The notes beneath the pieces are model-generated. The model was not told the DNA's origin and searched no databases. It saw nothing but the letters and a program-made list of their open reading frames with translations. A DNA stretch of 64,000 bases from JAWRCU01 sp033542235 (GTDB taxonomy: Bacteria; Pseudomonadota; Alphaproteobacteria; Rhizobiales; Rhizobiaceae). The DNA lies in assembly GCF_033542235.1 (NCBI RefSeq), contig NZ_JAWRCU010000012.1, positions 62,001 through 126,000 on the forward strand, given 5' to 3'. This document shows, piece by piece, positions 60,811 to 64,000 of this stretch; position 1 is the stretch's first letter, and each line of letters begins with the position of its first letter. The position numbers were made by a program, and so were the translations under genes.

Positions 60811-62454
60811 GTGAAACGACTTCTAGCCTCCACCGTTGCCGCGTCGGCACTGGCGCTGATGCTCTCGATGATGCCGGCCGCGGCCGACGACACGATCGAC
60901 CCGAATGCCAAGCAGGGCGGGGCGATCACCATCACCTACAAGGATGACGTCGCGACCCTCGATCCGGCGATCGGCTACGACTGGCAGAACTGGTCCATGA
61001 TCAAGAGCCTGTTTGACGGGCTGATGGACTATGAGCCGGGCACGACCAAGCTGCGGCCCGAGCTCGCCGAGAGCTTCGAGATCTCGCCAGATGGCAAGAA
61101 CTTCACCTTCCACCTCCGTTCGGGGGTGAAATTCCACAACGGCCGCGAGATGACGGCCGATGACGTGAAATACTCGCTCGACCGCGTCACCAATCCGAAA
61201 ACCCAGAGCCCGGGCGCCGGCTTCTTCAGTTCGATCAAGGGATACGAGGACATGGCCGCCGGCAAGGCCGAGAGCCTCTCGGGTGTGACGGTCGTCGACC
61301 CGCAGACCATCAAGTTCGAGCTCACGCAAGCCGACGCGACCTTCCTGCATGTGCTCGCGCTCAACTTCGCGCATGTCGTGCCCAAGGAGGAGGTGGAGAA
61401 GTACGGCGCCGACTTCGGCAAGCATCCCGTTGGCACCGGCGCCTTCAAGATGACCGACTGGACGCTCGGCCAGCATATCGTCTTCGAGCGCAACCCCGAT
61501 TATTGGCGTAAGGGGATTCCGCATCTCGACAAGATAACCTTCGAGATCGGCCAGGAGCCGATCGTCGCTCTGCTGCGCCTCCAGAAGGGCGAGATCGACA
61601 TTCCGGGCGACGGCATCCCGCCGGCGAAGTTCCAGGAGGTGATGAACGATCCTGAGCAGAAGGCCCGCGTTGTCGTCGGCGGCCAGCTGCATACAGGCTA
61701 CGTCACCATGAACACGCAGATGCCGCCCTTCGACAATGTGAAGGTCAGGCAAGCAGTGAACATGGCGATCAACAAGGATCGCATCGTGCAACTGATCAAC
61801 AAGCGAGCGGAGCCGGCCAATCAGCCGCTGCCGCCGTCGATGCCGGGCTACGACAAGGACTTCAAGGGCTATGCCTATGACGTGGAGAAGGCCAAGGCGC
61901 TGCTCGCCGAAGCCGGCTTCGCCAACGGCTTCGAGACCGAGCTCTACGCCATGAACACCGATCCCAATCCGCGCATCGCGCAGGCGATCCAGCAGGACCT
62001 CGCGGCAATCGGCATCAAGGCCAGCCTCAAGGCGCTCGACCAGGCAAGCGTAATCGCGGCCGGCGGGCAGAAGGATGGCGCGCCGATGGTCTGGTCGGGC
62101 GGCATGGCGTGGATTGCCGACTTCCCGGATGCGTCGAACTTCTACGGCCCGATCCTTGCGTGCGCCAGCGCGGTGCCGGGCGGCTGGAACTGGGCCTGGT
62201 ACTGCAACAAGGACCTGGAAACGAAGGCTGCTGAAGCCAACGCCATGACCGATCCGGCCAAGACCGAGGATCGTAACAAGGCGTGGAGCGCGATCTTCGA
62301 CAAGATCATGGAGGACGCGCCCTGGGCGCCTGTCTTCAACGAGAACCGCTACACGCTGAAGTCCGCGCGCATGGGCGGCGCCGACAACCTCTATGTCGAC
62401 CCGGTCCACATCCCGATCAATTACGACAATGTGTACGTGACCGATGTGCAGTAA
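60811..62454 (+). CDS. ABC transporter substrate-binding protein, family 5 (DppA-like)
   Basis: 547 residues from GTG 60811. A Sec signal peptide (residues 1-26, ending AAADD) precedes family 5 marks: KNFTFHLRSGVKFHNGREMT, ADDVKYSLDRVTNP and FKMTDWTLGQHIVFERNPDY. It delivers peptides or similar substrates to the permeases. In this operon, next to a formamidase, the ligand may be an amide-containing compound. The formamidase start overlaps its end by 11 bp. Confidence 0.93.
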   Translation: MKRLLASTVAASALALMLSMMPAAADDTIDPNAKQGGAITITYKDDVATLDPAIGYDWQNWSMIKSLFDGLMDYEPGTTKLRPELAESFEISPDGKNFTFHLRSGVKFHNGREMTADDVKYSLDRVTNPKTQSPGAGFFSSIKGYEDMAAGKAESLSGVTVVDPQTIKFELTQADATFLHVLALNFAHVVPKEEVEKYGADFGKHPVGTGAFKMTDWTLGQHIVFERNPDYWRKGIPHLDKITFEIGQEPIVALLRLQKGEIDIPGDGIPPAKFQEVMNDPEQKARVVVGGQLHTGYVTMNTQMPPFDNVKVRQAVNMAINKDRIVQLINKRAEPANQPLPPSMPGYDKDFKGYAYDVEKAKALLAEAGFANGFETELYAMNTDPNPRIAQAIQQDLAAIGIKASLKALDQASVIAAGGQKDGAPMVWSGGMAWIADFPDASNFYGPILACASAVPGGWNWAWYCNKDLETKAAEANAMTDPAKTEDRNKAWSAIFDKIMEDAPWAPVFNENRYTLKSARMGGADNLYVDPVHIPINYDNVYVTDVQ

Positions 62455-63388
62455 GTGCGACTACTCGATCCACGGACGCCACCATCACTTCGGCTGGGAC
62501 AATAGCCTTGCCCCAGCCGAGCGGGTGGCGCCCGGCTCGACCATCGAATTTCAATGTATCGATGCGTCTGGCGGCCAGCTCGGCACGGAGAGCACGCTTG
62601 CGGACGTCGCCCGGCTCGACTTCGGCAAGGTTAACCCGGTAACCGGGCCCATCTTCGTCGAAGGCGCAGAGCCCGGCGATGCGCTGAAGATAACGATCGA
62701 GGCGTTCAAGCCGTCCGGTTTCGGCTGGACGGCAAACATTCCAGGATTCGGCCTGCTCTCCGACAGCTTCAAGGAGCCGGCCCTGAACATCTGGAAATAC
62801 GACGCCACATCGATGGAGCCGGCCCTATACGGCAGGAATGCCCGCGTGCCGCTGAAGCCGTTCGCCGGCACGATCGGCAATGCGTTGGCCGAACCGGGTC
62901 TCCATTCGGTGGTGCCGCCGCGGCGCGTCGGCGGCAACCTCGACATCCGCGATCTGTCAGCCGGTACGGTGCTCTATTTGCCGGTGGAGGTGGCCGGCGC
63001 GCTGTTCTCCGTCGGCGACACGCATGCGGCCCAGGGCGACGGCGAGGTCTGCGGAACGGCGATCGAGAGCCCGATGGACGTCGTGCTCACCCTCGACCTC
63101 GTCAAGGATGCGCGGCTTAAAACCCCGCGCTTCACGACACCGGGCCCGGTGTCGCGCCACCTGGACGCGAAAGGCTACGAGGTGACGACCGGCATCGGAC
63201 CGGACTTGATGGAAGGGGCCAAGAGCGCGGTGTCGCAGATGATCGACCTGCTCGCCGCCCGCTACCAGATGGACCCGGTCGAAGCCTATATGCTCGTCTC
63301 GGTCTGCGGCGATCTCAGGATCAGCGAGATCGTCGACATGCCGAACTGGGTGGTGTCGTTCTATTTTCCGCGCTGCGTGTTCGAATGA
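62444..63388 (+). CDS. fmdA: Acetamidase/formamidase (FmdA family)
   Basis: 314 residues. Features of the FmdA/AmdA family: HHHFGWDNSLAPAERVAPGS, DFGKVNPVTGPIFVEGAEPG, GVGDTHAAQGDGEVCGTAIE-type segment (here SVGDTHAAQGDGEVCGTAIE) and YMLVSVCGDLRISEIVDMPN. The enzyme hydrolyses formamide or acetamide to ammonia and the acid. It starts inside the binding-protein gene end. It gives the operon its probable role: uptake and use of short amides as nitrogen source, under AmiC/AmiR control. Confidence 0.93.
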   Translation: MCSKCDYSIHGRHHHFGWDNSLAPAERVAPGSTIEFQCIDASGGQLGTESTLADVARLDFGKVNPVTGPIFVEGAEPGDALKITIEAFKPSGFGWTANIPGFGLLSDSFKEPALNIWKYDATSMEPALYGRNARVPLKPFAGTIGNALAEPGLHSVVPPRRVGGNLDIRDLSAGTVLYLPVEVAGALFSVGDTHAAQGDGEVCGTAIESPMDVVLTLDLVKDARLKTPRFTTPGPVSRHLDAKGYEVTTGIGPDLMEGAKSAVSQMIDLLAARYQMDPVEAYMLVSVCGDLRISEIVDMPNWVVSFYFPRCVFE

Positions 63389-63449
63389 CGGCTTTGGGTA
63401 TTTTCGAGGGTTGATCTCTTTGGGACGCCTGACACGACGGCGCCCTATG

Positions 63450-63610
63450 GCGCCCCCCTCTGTCCTGCCGGACATCTCCCCCACAAGGGGGGAGATTGGA
63501 CGGCCGCTTTGGGTTCGCCAATCGCCAACGTCGAAGATTGGCGAAATCATAAATGAAGGCGCAATCTCCCCCCTTGTGGGGGAGATGTCCGGCAGGACAG
63601 AGGGGGGCGC
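63450..63610. repeat. 161-bp element with perfect 48-bp inverted arms
   Basis: The arms 63450-63497 and 63563-63610 are exact reverse complements over 48 bp. An inner inverted repeat TTCGCCAATC (63514-63523) / GATTGGCGAA (63536-63545) lies in the 65-bp spacer. C/G-rich ends (GCGCCCCCCTCTGTCC) are typical of multi-copy intergenic elements in Mesorhizobium-like genomes. It sits between fmdA and the ATPase gene, so the transcript would fold into a long hairpin. Confidence 0.8.
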
Positions 63611-63646
63611 GACGTACTCCAGCGGCCGCCATCAGGGGCGGTTGCC

Positions 63647-64000
63647 ATGAACGCGGCCTCAACAAATGCGCTAAACAGCGCCCCAACTCTCGCCACGACT
63701 GACGCGCCGATCCTCACCGTCTCCAACCTCACCGTCACCGTCCGCGGCGAAGAAGGCGAGCGGCCGGTCGTCTCAGACCTTTCCTTCTCTCTCGCGCGCG
63801 GCGAAACACTATGCATCGCCGGCGAGTCTGGCTCCGGCAAATCCATGACCTCGCTGGCGATCATGGGGCTGCTGCCGCAGCCTGCCGCGCGGATCTCGGC
63901 GGGTTCGATCCGCCTTGGCGATGTCGATCTCGCGGCGCTCGGCGAAAGCGAAATGCAGAGCATTCGCGGCGACCGTGTCGCCATGATCTTCCAGGAGCCG
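63647..64000 (+). CDS. Peptide-type ABC transporter ATP-binding protein, partial
   Basis: An open frame from ATG 63647 runs to the right edge (118 residues visible). Walker A is GESGSGKS (about 62-69) and the Q-loop is at the edge (VAMIFQEP). The start of the domain (ILTVSNLTVTVRGEEGERPV) is typical of DppD/OppD. It probably powers the permeases upstream; a DppF partner may follow beyond the edge. Confidence 0.88.
   Translation, partial: MNAASTNALNSAPTLATTDAPILTVSNLTVTVRGEEGERPVVSDLSFSLARGETLCIAGESGSGKSMTSLAIMGLLPQPAARISAGSIRLGDVDLAALGESEMQSIRGDRVAMIFQEP

Noticed and set aside
60823..62409. 528-residue minus-strand frame
   Set aside because: Antisense to the DppA-like binding protein.

Overview
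The window looks like chromosomal DNA of a high-GC alphaproteobacterium of the order Hyphomicrobiales, most likely a Mesorhizobium-like member of the Phyllobacteriaceae. The reasons are a fixLJ-fixK cascade, an FnrN-type regulator, fixNOQP and fixGHIS operons, a rhizobial-type palindromic intergenic repeat (RIME-like) at 1451-1548, and a large inverted-repeat element near the right end. The genus is an inference; no rRNA, tRNA, phage, IS or CRISPR sequence was seen.

Layout. (1) 1-5.8 kb: a minus-strand sugar-type ABC uptake operon (LacI regulator, two permeases, Tat-exported binding protein, FAD oxidoreductase cut by the left edge) behind tandem LacI-type operators. (2) 5.9-11.2 kb: recQ, a DUF2293-like protein and a divergent SWIM-SNF2 helicase. 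(3) 11.3-16.6 kb: a flavin-binding protein and a bacterial eRF1-like protein, an exported Met-rich EF-hand protein, a two-component system with a PepSY protein, and a divergent PepSY/cytochrome b561 pair. (4) 16.6-53.4 kb: a microaerobic and stress-response island. (5) 53.4-57 kb: a DUF899 protein, a beta-propeller protein, an unusual regulator and small proteins. (6) 57.2-64 kb: an amide or formamide operon that starts with an AmiC-like sensor and an AmiR-like ANTAR regulator, then peptide-type ABC transporter genes and a formamidase. It is cut by the right edge.

How it works together. The main theme is low-oxygen control. FixL (heme-PAS kinase, heme ligand His about residue 190) and FixJ should activate fixK, whose upstream region carries a FixJ-type motif. 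FixK and FnrN (Cys-x2-Cys-x7-Cys) share an ETVSR recognition helix that fits TTGA/C-N6-T/GCAA boxes. I read 16 such boxes (15 fit the consensus, one is one base off) between 11.3 and 52.5 kb. Most lie at a distance that puts a class II start site (box centre at -41.5) 15-100 nt before a start codon. Likely targets are the cbb3 oxidase and its assembly genes, hemN, fnrN, phosphoketolase/acetate kinase, an NDP-forming acyl-CoA synthetase fused to an acetyltransferase, universal stress proteins, Hsp20, cytochrome c, flavin-binding proteins, DUF302-TrxC-MgtC and several uncharacterised small proteins. The island therefore joins low-oxygen respiration, acetyl-phosphate metabolism, divalent-cation transport and protein protection under one control circuit. 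These regulatory links are inferred from sequence only.
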